The notes under the pieces are model-generated. The model did no database searches. It was not told the origin of the DNA and worked only from the letters and a program-made list of their open reading frames with translations. From positions 1-44,913 of the forward strand of contig CAINDO010000390.1 of assembly GCA_903847385.1 (NCBI GenBank): DNA of 44,913 nt, read 5' to 3'. Within the stretch, counting starts at the first letter, position 1; each line of letters starts with the position of its first letter. A program made the translations under genes and the position numbers. The DNA comes from an uncultured Myxococcales bacterium. Its GTDB lineage: Bacteria; Myxococcota_A; Bradymonadia; UBA7976; UBA1532. Positions 19,723 through 27,690 of this stretch are shown one piece after another.

Positions 19723-20619
19723 ATGACCGTCCGCCCGCCGGTCAGCGTGGTGATCCCGGCTTACAACGCCGCGGCCTTCATCGAAGAGACGGTGCGCTCC
19801 GCGCTCGCGCAGACCTGGCCCGTCGCAGAGGTGCTCGTCGTGGACGACGGCTCGACGGACGACACCGGCGCCCGCGTGGAGGCCCTGGGCGCCGAGGACC
19901 CCCGCGTGCGGCGCATCCGCCAGCCCAACGCCGGCATCGCCGCCACCCGCAACCACGGCGCGGCCGTCGCGCGCAGCGAGTGGCTGGCCTGGCTGGACGC
20001 GGACGACCTCTGGGAGCCGACCAAACTGGCGCGGCAGCTCGGCGCCTGGGACGGTCGCTCGGCGATCCTGTACACGGACCGCCGCAACTTCGGCGACGTC
20101 GGCCCCCTGCCCCCGCTGCTGTCGGACCACGTGAACCTGCCGAGCGGGGATGTTTTCGAGGCGCTGCTGCTCGAGGGCAACTTCATCACGACCTCGAGCG
20201 TCGTGCAGACGAAGGCGAGCTGGCAGGCCGTCGGGGGCTACTCCACGGACCCGCGCATCCCCGTGTGCGAGGACTGGGACTTCTGGCTGCAGCTCACCGC
20301 GCGCGGCGAGACGGCCCAGTGCATCCGGTCGCCCCTGACGCACTACCGCATCCACGCCACGGGCAACAGCCGCAGCCCCGAGCGCATGACGACGGCGCGG
20401 CTGGCCGTGGTGCGGCGCGTGCTCGCGACCCCGCGGGGGGCCGCCCTGCCCCTCGCGACGCGGCAGCGGATCCTGGGGCAGACGCACCGCACGAACGCCT
20501 GGGACTTTCACCGCCACGGCTTCCGGCGTCAGGCCGTGCTCGCGGCGATGCAGGCCGTCGCGGCGTATCCCGCCGCCGCCGAGAACCTGAAAGAGTTGCT
20601 GCGGGTCGGCCTGCGCTGA
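19723..20619 (+). CDS. Family 2 glycosyltransferase
   Basis: 298-residue GT-A fold transferase. The start PPVSVVIPAYNAAAFIEETVRSAL, the nucleotide-sugar motif VLVVDDGSTDDT and LDADDLWEPTKLARQ (DxD) are textbook GT2. QPNAGIAATRNHGA lies between them, and CEDWDFWLQLTARG carries the catalytic-base ED motif. The last 60 residues are helical and basic, and no membrane segment follows, so it is a cytoplasmic or peripheral enzyme making a surface glycan. The acceptor and sugar donor cannot be told. It lies three bases after the small exported protein. The convergent DUF3160-like gene ends one base away. Confidence 0.93.
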   Translation: MTVRPPVSVVIPAYNAAAFIEETVRSALAQTWPVAEVLVVDDGSTDDTGARVEALGAEDPRVRRIRQPNAGIAATRNHGAAVARSEWLAWLDADDLWEPTKLARQLGAWDGRSAILYTDRRNFGDVGPLPPLLSDHVNLPSGDVFEALLLEGNFITTSSVVQTKASWQAVGGYSTDPRIPVCEDWDFWLQLTARGETAQCIRSPLTHYRIHATGNSRSPERMTTARLAVVRRVLATPRGAALPLATRQRILGQTHRTNAWDFHRHGFRRQAVLAAMQAVAAYPAAAENLKELLRVGLR

Positions 20620-20620
20620 C

Positions 20621-23014
20621 TCAGAACTGCGGCTCGGCCTGCGAGGGCACGAGCGCCGCCGGGCCGCCGGGCGCCAGGTCCGTCATCCACGACACGATGG
20701 GCGGCAGCGTGGCCGGGTCCGAGAAGTTGCGCTGCCAGGCCTCGTCCGTCAGCCGCTCGTAGTCCTCGGTCACGACCTGGTGGAACATCGAGGAGACACC
20801 CGCGTACGCGCGCGGGCCGTCGCAGGTCTCCACCGTGAACACGGCCAGCCGCGGCCAGCCCGTGCCCACGTGCAGCACGCGACCGACGGGCGTGCCCGTC
20901 TCGTCCGTGGGCTGCGTGTGCACGTCGGCGATGAGCATGTCGGCCTGAACGGCGCCCGCCGGCTCGAAGTAGAGCTGCGCCAGCCAGCCGTCCGCGCCCG
21001 TGGGCGAGCCGCAGCCCTGCTGCAGGTGGATCGCCTGGTTGATGAAGGCCATCTGCGCCTCGTCGAACGGCTCGCCGGAGCGCTGGTGCTCGGCCATGGA
21101 CTTCAACGTGCCGGCCGTCTCGGCGAGGCGGCCGAACCAGGCGAGCGTGTTGTCGCGCAGCGCCGGGTTGGGGTAGAGCTGCGGCTCGTTGGCCAGGGCC
21201 TCGGGCAGGGGCTCCAGGTTGCTCTCGAAGGTCAGACCCTCCACCAGCGCGCGGCCGCGGGTGCCGAAGTCGGCGATGGCCTGCCACGCCTCGGGCACGG
21301 GCTCCACGTAGGCGTCCGGGAACTCGCAGCTCGCACCGTCCGTGTAGCTCTGCTTGGCGTACAGCAGCGTGTCGTGGCGCAGCTCGGCCCAGGACGCGAG
21401 CTGCGTGTTGAGCAGCCGCCGCGCGAAGGGTTCGCTGGTGAAGACCGCCGGCACGCCCTCGGGGGCCACGGCGGGCGGGGAGAGCTCGCGCAGGGCGCCG
21501 AGCCACAGGTTGTACAGGTTCTGCTGCCAGAAGGCCTCGCCGTGGGCCTCGGTCAGCACGCGCATCGCGGAAAGGTCGCCCCAGTAGGCGTACTGGGCCA
21601 GCTGCGGCGCCAGGAGCGCGCCGGCGGCGTTGTTGCCCAGCACGCTGAAGGCCACGTCCAGGGGGTCGGGCATCATGCGCTGGGCGTCCGTGCGGGCCCA
21701 GGTCACGTTCGAGAACGCGTGGCTGTCGATCACGTACCGCTGCCCGAAGAGCAGGAAACTCCGGTTCAGGGGCAGCTCGCCGTCCGTGCCGTTGGTCACG
21801 AGCTGGCTGGCGATCTGCTGGGTGCCGTAGCCGCCCTTCAGGAGCGCCTCGGCCAGGGCCTGGTCCTCGACGCCGGCGAGGTCGGTGCCGCTGTCCACGT
21901 CCAGGTCGGCCAGGAGCTTGGGCAGCTCGGGGAGCGTGAGGTTGTCGGCCTCGCCCACGAAGGCGCGCACCGTGTCGTCCACTTGCTGCCAGGCGGCGCG
22001 AGCGTCGGCGGTCATCAGGGTGTGGAGCGCGTAGGCGGCCTCGATGTCCCGGCGGCGCAGCTCGAGCTCACCGGTGTCGCCGTTGACCTCGAGGAACCGG
22101 AACTCCGTGCGGCCGGCCCAGATGAGCGCGCGGAAGTAGGCCTTCAGGCGCGGGTCCTGGGTGTAGTGGCCGCGGGGCGTGAACTGCGAGAAGTCCACCG
22201 GCCGGCTGCGGCCGAAGAGCACCACGTCCGCGGCGCCGTCGGCGGCGAGCGCGCTCTGCACCAGGAACCCGACCTGAGCGGCGTCGGCGCCGGCCACGGG
22301 GGCCGAGACCTGTCCGTCCAGGCGCAGCAGGCTGTCGAAGACCGCCAGGTACAGATCCACGTCCGCCCGGGCCTGATCGGAGTAGCCCGCGGCCGCGCCG
22401 TCGGCCAGGGCGGCGCGCAGGCCGGTCACCAAGGCCGACACGCGCGGACGCAGCGTGCTCAGCTCCAGGTACTTCAGCACCGTGTCGTAGGAGTGGTGCA
22501 CGGCGTGCAGCACGGCGTCCGCCGTGACGTACACGGGCAGGTCCAGGGCGTAGATGCTCTCGTAACCGTAGAGGAACGTCGGGAACGCCTTCTCGGCGGA
22601 CACGACGAAGCCGTTCGCGTCGAGCGCGGTCTGCTCGGCGGCGTTCAGGGCGAAGGCGCCCGATTGCACGAGATCCAGACCGGCGGCCTCGTGGGCCACG
22701 TAGGGCGGCGACGCCGGCGCGGGCGCGGGGTAGGCCGCGGCGAACGACTCGGCGTTCAGCTCGGCCTGCTCGGCCACCTGGGCGCGCAGGGCGGTCTCGA
22801 GCTGCGAGGGCGGCACGTCCGGCGTGACCGGCTCGCCGGGGGTCGTCGGGGGGGCCGGGGGCTGCGTGATGTCGCCGCCACCGCCGGCGCCGCCGGAGGC
22901 CCCGCCGCCGTCCGCCGAATCACCGCCGCTGCTGCCGCAAGCGAAGAGCAGGAGGCTCGCCGGCAGGGCGAGCGCCAGACACGCGAAACGCTTCTCGGTC
23001 GTTGTGTGTTTCAT
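20621..23014 (-). CDS. DUF3160-like lipoprotein
   Basis: 797 residues starting at ATG 23014; an ATG 18 bases upstream would add six residues before the signal peptide. The lipoprotein signal ends LLLFACGSS (lipobox FAC). A Gly/Ser/Pro linker follows to about residue 70. From there the sequence is helical and resembles the DUF3160 family, with FPTFLYGYESIYALDLPVYVT and ADAVLHAVHHSYDTVL as family-like blocks. Function of the family is unknown; members are surface or periplasmic proteins of myxobacteria, archaea and others. It has its own transcript facing the Fur-regulated region. The 223-bp gap upstream contains the Fur-like boxes described separately. Confidence 0.82.
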   Translation of the reverse strand: MKHTTTEKRFACLALALPASLLLFACGSSGGDSADGGGASGGAGGGGDITQPPAPPTTPGEPVTPDVPPSQLETALRAQVAEQAELNAESFAAAYPAPAPASPPYVAHEAAGLDLVQSGAFALNAAEQTALDANGFVVSAEKAFPTFLYGYESIYALDLPVYVTADAVLHAVHHSYDTVLKYLELSTLRPRVSALVTGLRAALADGAAAGYSDQARADVDLYLAVFDSLLRLDGQVSAPVAGADAAQVGFLVQSALAADGAADVVLFGRSRPVDFSQFTPRGHYTQDPRLKAYFRALIWAGRTEFRFLEVNGDTGELELRRRDIEAAYALHTLMTADARAAWQQVDDTVRAFVGEADNLTLPELPKLLADLDVDSGTDLAGVEDQALAEALLKGGYGTQQIASQLVTNGTDGELPLNRSFLLFGQRYVIDSHAFSNVTWARTDAQRMMPDPLDVAFSVLGNNAAGALLAPQLAQYAYWGDLSAMRVLTEAHGEAFWQQNLYNLWLGALRELSPPAVAPEGVPAVFTSEPFARRLLNTQLASWAELRHDTLLYAKQSYTDGASCEFPDAYVEPVPEAWQAIADFGTRGRALVEGLTFESNLEPLPEALANEPQLYPNPALRDNTLAWFGRLAETAGTLKSMAEHQRSGEPFDEAQMAFINQAIHLQQGCGSPTGADGWLAQLYFEPAGAVQADMLIADVHTQPTDETGTPVGRVLHVGTGWPRLAVFTVETCDGPRAYAGVSSMFHQVVTEDYERLTDEAWQRNFSDPATLPPIVSWMTDLAPGGPAALVPSQAEPQF

Positions 23015-23139
23015 ACCGTGCGGCGGATGCATTTTCCGGGCCCACCCACAGACTGGCCCGGCACCGGCAAATCACGCCGCAGGGTGCTGCGCGATCGCGG
23101 TTTTCCGCGACGCCCGGCCACGGAAATCTGCGAAACAGA

Positions 23140-23154
23140 TGAAAACGATTTTCA
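23140..23154. promoter_or_regulatory. Fur-like box 1
   Basis: TGAAAACGATTTTCA is a perfect 6-3-6 palindrome and matches the 7-1-7 Fur consensus (TGATAATnATTATCA) in 11 of 14 positions. It lies 9 bases upstream of the -35 element of the predicted promoter of the outer-membrane protein gene. Confidence 0.65.
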
Positions 23155-23162
23155 ATATCTAC

Positions 23163-23191
23163 TTGACCTGGGGCCCGAGCCTGTCGATATT
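23163..23191 (+). promoter_or_regulatory. Predicted promoter between the two Fur-like boxes
   Basis: -35 TTGACC (23163-23168, five of six), 17-base spacer, -10 GATATT (23186-23191, four of six). It is bracketed by two Fur-like boxes, the downstream one covering the expected transcription start region. Confidence 0.55.
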
Positions 23192-23203
23192 GGCCTCAGA
23201 CGC

Positions 23204-23218
23204 TGATAACGACTTTCA
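23204..23218. promoter_or_regulatory. Fur-like box 2
   Basis: TGATAACGACTTTCA matches the 7-1-7 Fur consensus in 11 of 14 positions and is a variant of box 1, 64 bases further on. It sits downstream of the -10, where a bound repressor would block initiation or escape. Confidence 0.65.
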
Positions 23219-23237
23219 AAATCGGAGTTCGAGACCG

Positions 23238-24044
23238 ATGTCCCGCCGCAACGCCCTGTCCGCCCTCAGTACCCTCACCGCCCTGGCCACGCTCTCCCCC
23301 GGCCTCGCCACCGCCAACGACCGCGCCTTCGCGTACACCTACGAGAGCGCCACCCTGCCCGAGGGCGCGAAGGAGCTCGAGGTCTGGACCACGGGCCGTT
23401 ACGGCCGCGAGCTGCCCGCCGGCGACGGCGACTTTCGCCGGTACGACCAGCGCCTCGAGGTCGAGGTCGGCCTGACCGACCGCCTGATGGGCGCGTTCTA
23501 CGTGAACGCCGAGACGGTGCACACCCGCAACACCGGCACCGGGTCGGTCCTGACGGGCGTGTCCGCGGAGCTGAAGTACCGCCACCTGGACGCCGCCGCG
23601 GACGCCGTGGGCCTGGCCTCGTACCTGGAGCTCACCGGCGGCCCGGACGAGGGCGAGGTCGAGGCCAAGCTCATCGTGGACAAGCAGCTCGGCGGCGCGC
23701 TCGTGGCGGCCAACCTGGTGCTCGAGGAGGAGATCGAGGACCTCGGCGGCGAGAACGAGCTCGAGCACAAGTTCGAGCTGGATCTCGGCGGGGCGTTCGA
23801 GCTCGGCGAGCACGTGACGCTCGGCCTGGAGCTCCGCGGCGCCGGCGTCGTGGCCGAGGGCGAGCTGGAGGGCATCGCGATCTACGCCGGCCCCGCCTTG
23901 GGCGTGCGCAGCAAGGCCGCCTGGATGGTGCTCGGCGTCACGCCGCAGCTCGGCTCGTTCGGGGGCGAGTCGAGCGGCTTCGAGCGCGACCTGGTGCACA
24001 ACGAGAAGGCCCAGGGCCGCCTGCTGGTGGGCTTCGACCTGTGA
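23238..24044 (+). CDS. Outer-membrane-type beta-rich protein (DUF6662-like)
   Basis: 268 residues with a signal peptide (cleavage near ATA-ND, residue 27). The mature part begins AFAYTYESATLPEGAKELEVW and then alternates short amphipathic strands and acidic turns (RLEVEVGLTDRLMGAFYV, FELDLGGAFELGEHVTLGLELRG), as in outer-membrane beta barrels. The opening motif recalls the DUF6662 family; this name needs checking. A good ribosome binding site (GGAG, 23224-23227) precedes ATG 23238. The upstream promoter is flanked by two Fur-like boxes, so expression is probably iron-repressed. The next gene, a small cytochrome, overlaps by four bases, so the two proteins likely act together in the envelope. 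Confidence 0.8.
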   Translation: MSRRNALSALSTLTALATLSPGLATANDRAFAYTYESATLPEGAKELEVWTTGRYGRELPAGDGDFRRYDQRLEVEVGLTDRLMGAFYVNAETVHTRNTGTGSVLTGVSAELKYRHLDAAADAVGLASYLELTGGPDEGEVEAKLIVDKQLGGALVAANLVLEEEIEDLGGENELEHKFELDLGGAFELGEHVTLGLELRGAGVVAEGELEGIAIYAGPALGVRSKAAWMVLGVTPQLGSFGGESSGFERDLVHNEKAQGRLLVGFDL

Positions 24045-24370
24045 ACCGGCTCTCCCGCCTCGCGCTGCTCGTGGGCACGGTCACCGCGACCGCGTGCGCC
24101 CCGGCGATCCCGCGCGTCACGCCGGACGCCGCCACGCGCGCCGGCGCGGACTTCGCGCACCTGTCGGCGGGCCGCGAGCTGTACGTGGGCAACTGCGGCG
24201 GCTGCCATCGCCTCTCCCGGCCCGGCGAGCGCACCGCCGCGGAGTGGGCCTTGCACATGCCCGAGATGGCCCAGGAGGCCAAGCTCACGCCCGAGGAGAC
24301 GGCCGCCGTCACGGCCTACCTGACGGCGTTCGCCCGGGCCCCGGGGCCGGAGACCGCCGCGACGCCGTGA
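24041..24370 (+). CDS. Small monohaem c-type cytochrome, exported
   Basis: 109 residues starting at GTG 24041, overlapping the preceding stop (GTGA). The N-terminal signal ends near TATAC; lipidation at Cys19 is possible though the lipobox is weak. One haem motif NCGGCH (51-56) follows GRELYVG, and a likely axial Met lies in HMPEM. The tail LTPEETAAVTAYLTAF is the standard last helix of class I cytochrome c. It should be a periplasmic electron carrier. Pairing with the Fur-controlled outer-membrane-type protein suggests a role in iron-related redox or metal uptake; this link is inference. Confidence 0.88.
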   Translation: MNRLSRLALLVGTVTATACAPAIPRVTPDAATRAGADFAHLSAGRELYVGNCGGCHRLSRPGERTAAEWALHMPEMAQEAKLTPEETAAVTAYLTAFARAPGPETAATP

Positions 24371-24427
24371 GGCCCGGCGCGCCCGGGTGTTTCGCCGGGC
24401 GCCGCTTTCGGGCACAGTGCGCGCCCT

Positions 24428-25348
24428 ATGCAAGCGCTCACCTTCCAGGCCCCGGTCTCGGGGCGCCTCGACGCCCTGGTCAAACACGCCTCCGGGCTCT
24501 CCAATACGCGGGCCCGGACCGCGGTCACCACGGGCAAGGTCTTCATCGGCGGTGAACGCCGGATGGACCCGTCGCTCTTCGTGCCCGAGGGTACGACGAT
24601 CGACCTGCGCCCCAACGCCCCCGACCCCGCGCGCACGGAGCCCATGGGCCTGCGCCTGGTGTTCCGGGACGAGCACCTGATCGTGGTCGACAAACCCTCC
24701 GGCCTGATCTCCGCCCCCCTGCCGGACAGCGACGAGCCCTCGGCTCTGCACGCGGCCTACAAGCTCGTGCGCGGCGGCGACCGCCCCCGCAACGTGCACC
24801 GCCTGGACAAGGAGACCTCGGGGCTCCTGATCTTCGCCCGCACGCAGGAGGCCGCCCGCCGCCTGCGCGAGATGCTGGACGCCCACGAGGTCCGCCGCGT
24901 GTACCGCTGCGTGGTGCAGGGCGCGCCCAAGCCGCCGTCCGGGGTGATCTCGAGCATGCTGCTGCGCGACACGGGGGACGGCCGTCGCGGCTCCCGCCCG
25001 TCGACCTTCCGGGTGCGCCCGTTGAACACGCCGGATCCGGGGCCCTCGCCGGGTTACGGCAAGCTGGGCATCACGCGCTACGAGACCGTGATGGTCAAAG
25101 ACGACCGCGCGGCCGTCGAGGTCTGGCTCTCCACGGGCCGCACGCACCAGATCCGCATCCACATGTCCGAGCTCGGCTGCCCGGTGCTCGGCGAGCGGGT
25201 CTACGCCCGCGTGGGCGGGGCGCCGCGTCAGGCGCTCCACGCCGCGCGCCTGAGCTTCACGCATCCCCTGACCAAAGAGGCGCTGAAGTTCGAGAGCCCC
25301 TGGCCCGCCGACCTCGGCGGCGTCACGCCCCTGGGTCCGAACTGGTGA
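24428..25348 (+). CDS. RluA-family pseudouridine synthase
   Basis: 306 residues. An S4-like RNA-binding region covers about 10-60 (GRLDALVKHASGLSNTRARTAVTTGKVFI). The catalytic domain has VVDKPSGLISAP and then HRLDKETSGLLIFAR with catalytic Asp127. TGRTHQIRIHMSELGCPVLGE is the second family signature. It isomerises specific uridines in rRNA or tRNA; which ones cannot be told (RluC/RluD-like layout). It stands alone: 57 bases after the cytochrome gene and 31 bases before the Cys-rich lipoprotein, both on the same strand but unrelated in function. Confidence 0.93.
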   Translation: MQALTFQAPVSGRLDALVKHASGLSNTRARTAVTTGKVFIGGERRMDPSLFVPEGTTIDLRPNAPDPARTEPMGLRLVFRDEHLIVVDKPSGLISAPLPDSDEPSALHAAYKLVRGGDRPRNVHRLDKETSGLLIFARTQEAARRLREMLDAHEVRRVYRCVVQGAPKPPSGVISSMLLRDTGDGRRGSRPSTFRVRPLNTPDPGPSPGYGKLGITRYETVMVKDDRAAVEVWLSTGRTHQIRIHMSELGCPVLGERVYARVGGAPRQALHAARLSFTHPLTKEALKFESPWPADLGGVTPLGPNW

Positions 25349-25379
25349 AAGCCGCCGCGGGGCTGCTAGTGTGGCGCCC

Positions 25380-26759
25380 ATGCGACGAACACTGCTCGCC
25401 CTGATCGCGACCTTTGTCCCTCTGGCCCTGCCCGCCCTGCCCGCCTGCAACGACGCAGCGAGCGGCGCGAAACCCTGCGAGGTCAACACCGACTGTCCGA
25501 TCCCGGAGAGCTGCGTCGAGGGCAAGTGCCGCCTGCAGTGCCGGCGGGACGCCGACTGCCCGGAGAACCAGACCTGCGATCCGGACGACTTCGTCTGCGA
25601 GGGCGGCGGCGAGGGCTGCAACGACCGCACGCGGCCCTGCGCGTTCGGCCAGGTCTGCGGCCTGGACGGCATCTGCGTGGGCACGATCTCCGACGGCGGC
25701 ACCATCTCGCCCCGGCGCGATCTGGGCTTGAGCTTCATCGACTCGGGCCCCGGCCCGGGGGGGGATGCCAACGCGCTGCCGCCCCGGCCGGACGACGGCG
25801 TCACGCCGCCCCCGGACGACGCCCGCACGCCCCCGCCCCCCCGGCCGGACGCCGCGCTGGACCCGGACGGGGCCGTGCGCCCCCGCGGCCACGCCGCCTA
25901 TGGCGAGCGCTGCGCCTGCCCGAGCGACTGCGAGAGCGGCTTCTGCGTGGAGAACAAGCTGCGCGGCGCGCGGACCTGCACGGACCGCTGCGATCGCAAC
26001 AGCGACTGCCCGGACATCGACACCTGCCTGATGGCGCAGGTGCAGGCCGGGGGCGGCGGCGCGGACTGCCCGCCCTTCGACAACGGCCTCGAGGTCGGCC
26101 AGGTCGTGGGCGTGTGTTACCCCAACGAGACCGCCTACCCGTGCACGGACCCGCTGGAGTGCAGCTCGGGCATCTGCCTGGGACTCGGCGCGCCGGTGCC
26201 CTGGGCCGATCCGTACGACATCTGCACCGTGCAGTGCGACAGCGACGACAAGTGCCCCGCCGGGTACACCTGCCAGCAGGTCCCCGGCGCCGCGGGCCGC
26301 GTGTGTCACCCGGCGATCGACAACATCGCCCCCTGCAACACCTACATGGAGTGCGGCGGCGTGTGCCCGGTCGGCGGCGGCGTGAACGAGGCGGACGTGG
26401 CCGTGTGCGCCCAGGTCGACGCCAACCAGCCCGGCTACTGCACCTGCACCTGCGCCCATGCCAGCGACTGCCCCACGGGGTACTCGTGCCACCGCGGCCT
26501 GGACAGCGGCGTGGCGCTGCGCCCGGGCATCTGCACGCCCATCGCGGGCTACATCTGCCCCACGGAGGCCACGGGCCCGGCCCCGGTGCCCATGGAGTGC
26601 ATGTCGTTCATGTGTATGGGTGGTGACGCCGAGACGCCCTTCTACAGCCGGTGCACGTCGACCTGCGTGGACGACCGTGACTGCCCCGCCGACTACCGCT
26701 GCGACGCCGTGGACGACGGCACGCCGGCGCCGGATCCGCGCGTCTGCGTCCCCCATTGA
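25380..26759 (+). CDS. Cys-rich repeat lipoprotein
   Basis: 459 residues. The signal peptide ends LPALPAC, a plausible lipobox, and an Asp/Pro-rich linker lies at about 105-165. The rest is built from many short Cys-rich modules of the type TDCPIPESCVEGKC, DADCPENQTCDPDDFVC, SDCESGFCVENKL and DRDCPADYRCD, i.e. a repeated xDCPxxxxC pattern like those in many myxobacterial surface proteins. They are presumably disulfide-bonded on the cell surface. No enzymatic motif is seen. A GTG at 25371 would add three residues; ATG 25380 is preferred. The stop codon overlaps a possible TTG start of the regulator downstream. Confidence 0.85.
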   Translation: MRRTLLALIATFVPLALPALPACNDAASGAKPCEVNTDCPIPESCVEGKCRLQCRRDADCPENQTCDPDDFVCEGGGEGCNDRTRPCAFGQVCGLDGICVGTISDGGTISPRRDLGLSFIDSGPGPGGDANALPPRPDDGVTPPPDDARTPPPPRPDAALDPDGAVRPRGHAAYGERCACPSDCESGFCVENKLRGARTCTDRCDRNSDCPDIDTCLMAQVQAGGGGADCPPFDNGLEVGQVVGVCYPNETAYPCTDPLECSSGICLGLGAPVPWADPYDICTVQCDSDDKCPAGYTCQQVPGAAGRVCHPAIDNIAPCNTYMECGGVCPVGGGVNEADVAVCAQVDANQPGYCTCTCAHASDCPTGYSCHRGLDSGVALRPGICTPIAGYICPTEATGPAPVPMECMSFMCMGGDAETPFYSRCTSTCVDDRDCPADYRCDAVDDGTPAPDPRVCVPH

Positions 26760-26773
26760 GGCCCGACGCCGCC

Positions 26774-27445
26774 GTGAACGCCGACCTCCCCGCCCTCGCC
26801 GCGCTCGACGCCTCGGCCCGGGCGCTCATCGCCGAGCGCGCGATGCGGGTGAAGGCGCCCGCGGCCTCGTTCGTCTTCCAGACGGGCGAACACGCGCGGG
26901 CCTACCTGCTGGTGGTGTCCGGCAGCGTGCGCGTGCAGCGCCTGGGCGAGACGGGGCGCGAGATCGTGCTTTACCGGGTCGAGGCCGGCGAGAGCTGCGT
27001 GCTGACCACGGCCGGCCTGCTCTCCGGCGGCACCTACGAGGCCGAGGCCCGCACCGAGGGCGAGGTCGAGGCCCTGGCGCTGCCCGCGGACGTCTTCCAC
27101 ACGCTGCTCGACGAGAACGCTTCGTTCCGCAACTTCGTCTTCCGGGGCTTCTCGCAGCGGCTCGCAGACCTGCTGCTGCTCGTGGAGGAGGTCGCCTTCG
27201 GCAAGCTGGACGTGCGCCTGGCCGAGTGGCTCGTGCGCTTCGCGCCCGCCGAGGGGCCGCTCGCGGTCACGCACCAGGCCCTGGCGAGCGAGCTGGGCAC
27301 CGCCCGCGAGGTGGTCAGCCGGCAGCTCAAGGAGTTCGAGCGGCGCGGCTGGGTGCAGTTGGGGCGCGGCCACATCGAAATCGTGAACCAGGCGGCGTTG
27401 TGTGACCTCGTCACAGACGCAGGGGGCCCTGGGCGGTCATCTTGA
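26774..27445 (+). CDS. Crp/Fnr-family transcription regulator
   Basis: 223 residues from GTG 26774 (TTG 26756 would add six). The cyclic-nucleotide-binding-like barrel spans about 15-125 with GEHARAYLLVVSGSVRVQR; one Cys lies in GESCVLTT, and there is no FNR-type iron-sulfur Cys set. The C-terminal winged helix has LASELGTAREVVSRQLKEFERRG. Its recognition helix carries Arg-Glu-x-x-Ser-Arg, combining the Arg of CRP (reading the G of TGTGA) with the Ser-Arg of FNR. A perfect TGTGAC/GTCACA palindrome sits at the end of this gene, ahead of the DUF2892 gene, and fits that recognition helix. The ligand is unknown; a redox signal through the lone Cys is speculative. Confidence 0.92.
   Translation: MNADLPALAALDASARALIAERAMRVKAPAASFVFQTGEHARAYLLVVSGSVRVQRLGETGREIVLYRVEAGESCVLTTAGLLSGGTYEAEARTEGEVEALALPADVFHTLLDENASFRNFVFRGFSQRLADLLLLVEEVAFGKLDVRLAEWLVRFAPAEGPLAVTHQALASELGTAREVVSRQLKEFERRGWVQLGRGHIEIVNQAALCDLVTDAGGPGRSS
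27401..27415. promoter_or_regulatory. Palindrome TGTGAC-N3-GTCACA, candidate operator
   Basis: A perfect 6-bp inverted repeat with a 3-base centre, close to the CRP site TGTGA-N6-TCACA but one base shorter (N5). It lies inside the last codons of the Crp/Fnr-type gene, 77 bases before the DUF2892 start. Placement suggests control of that gene by the regulator next door. Confidence 0.5.
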
Positions 27446-27492
27446 GGTCGAAGGCTGCGGCGACCGCGGCCCCGAACACTCAGGAGCACCCC

Positions 27493-27690
27493 ATGAAGTC
27501 CAACGTCGGTTCCCTCGATCGCATCGTCCGCGTCGTCCTCGGCGCCGGGATCCTCTCCCTCGCCTTCATCGGGCCGCAGACGCCCTTCGGCTACATCGGC
27601 CTGGTGCCGCTGTTCACGGGCATCTTCGGCTTCTGCCCGGCCTACCTGCCCTTCGGCCTGAGCACCTGCCGGGTGGCGGACAAGGCCTGA
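27493..27690 (+). CDS. DUF2892 (YgaP-like) membrane protein
   Basis: 65 residues. The opening NVGSLDRIVRVVLGAGIL is the DUF2892 signature, followed by a second hydrophobic helix (GYIGLVPLFTGIFGFCPAYLPFGL) and a final Cys in STCRV. Two membrane helices separated by a short loop; in YgaP this module anchors a rhodanese domain, absent here. GGAG at 27483 gives a good ribosome binding site for ATG 27493. Its function is unknown, but pairing with Crp/Fnr-type regulators and sulfur metabolism is common in the family. Cys in the second helix and near the C-terminus fit a sulfur or redox role (inference). Confidence 0.9.
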   Translation: MKSNVGSLDRIVRVVLGAGILSLAFIGPQTPFGYIGLVPLFTGIFGFCPAYLPFGLSTCRVADKA

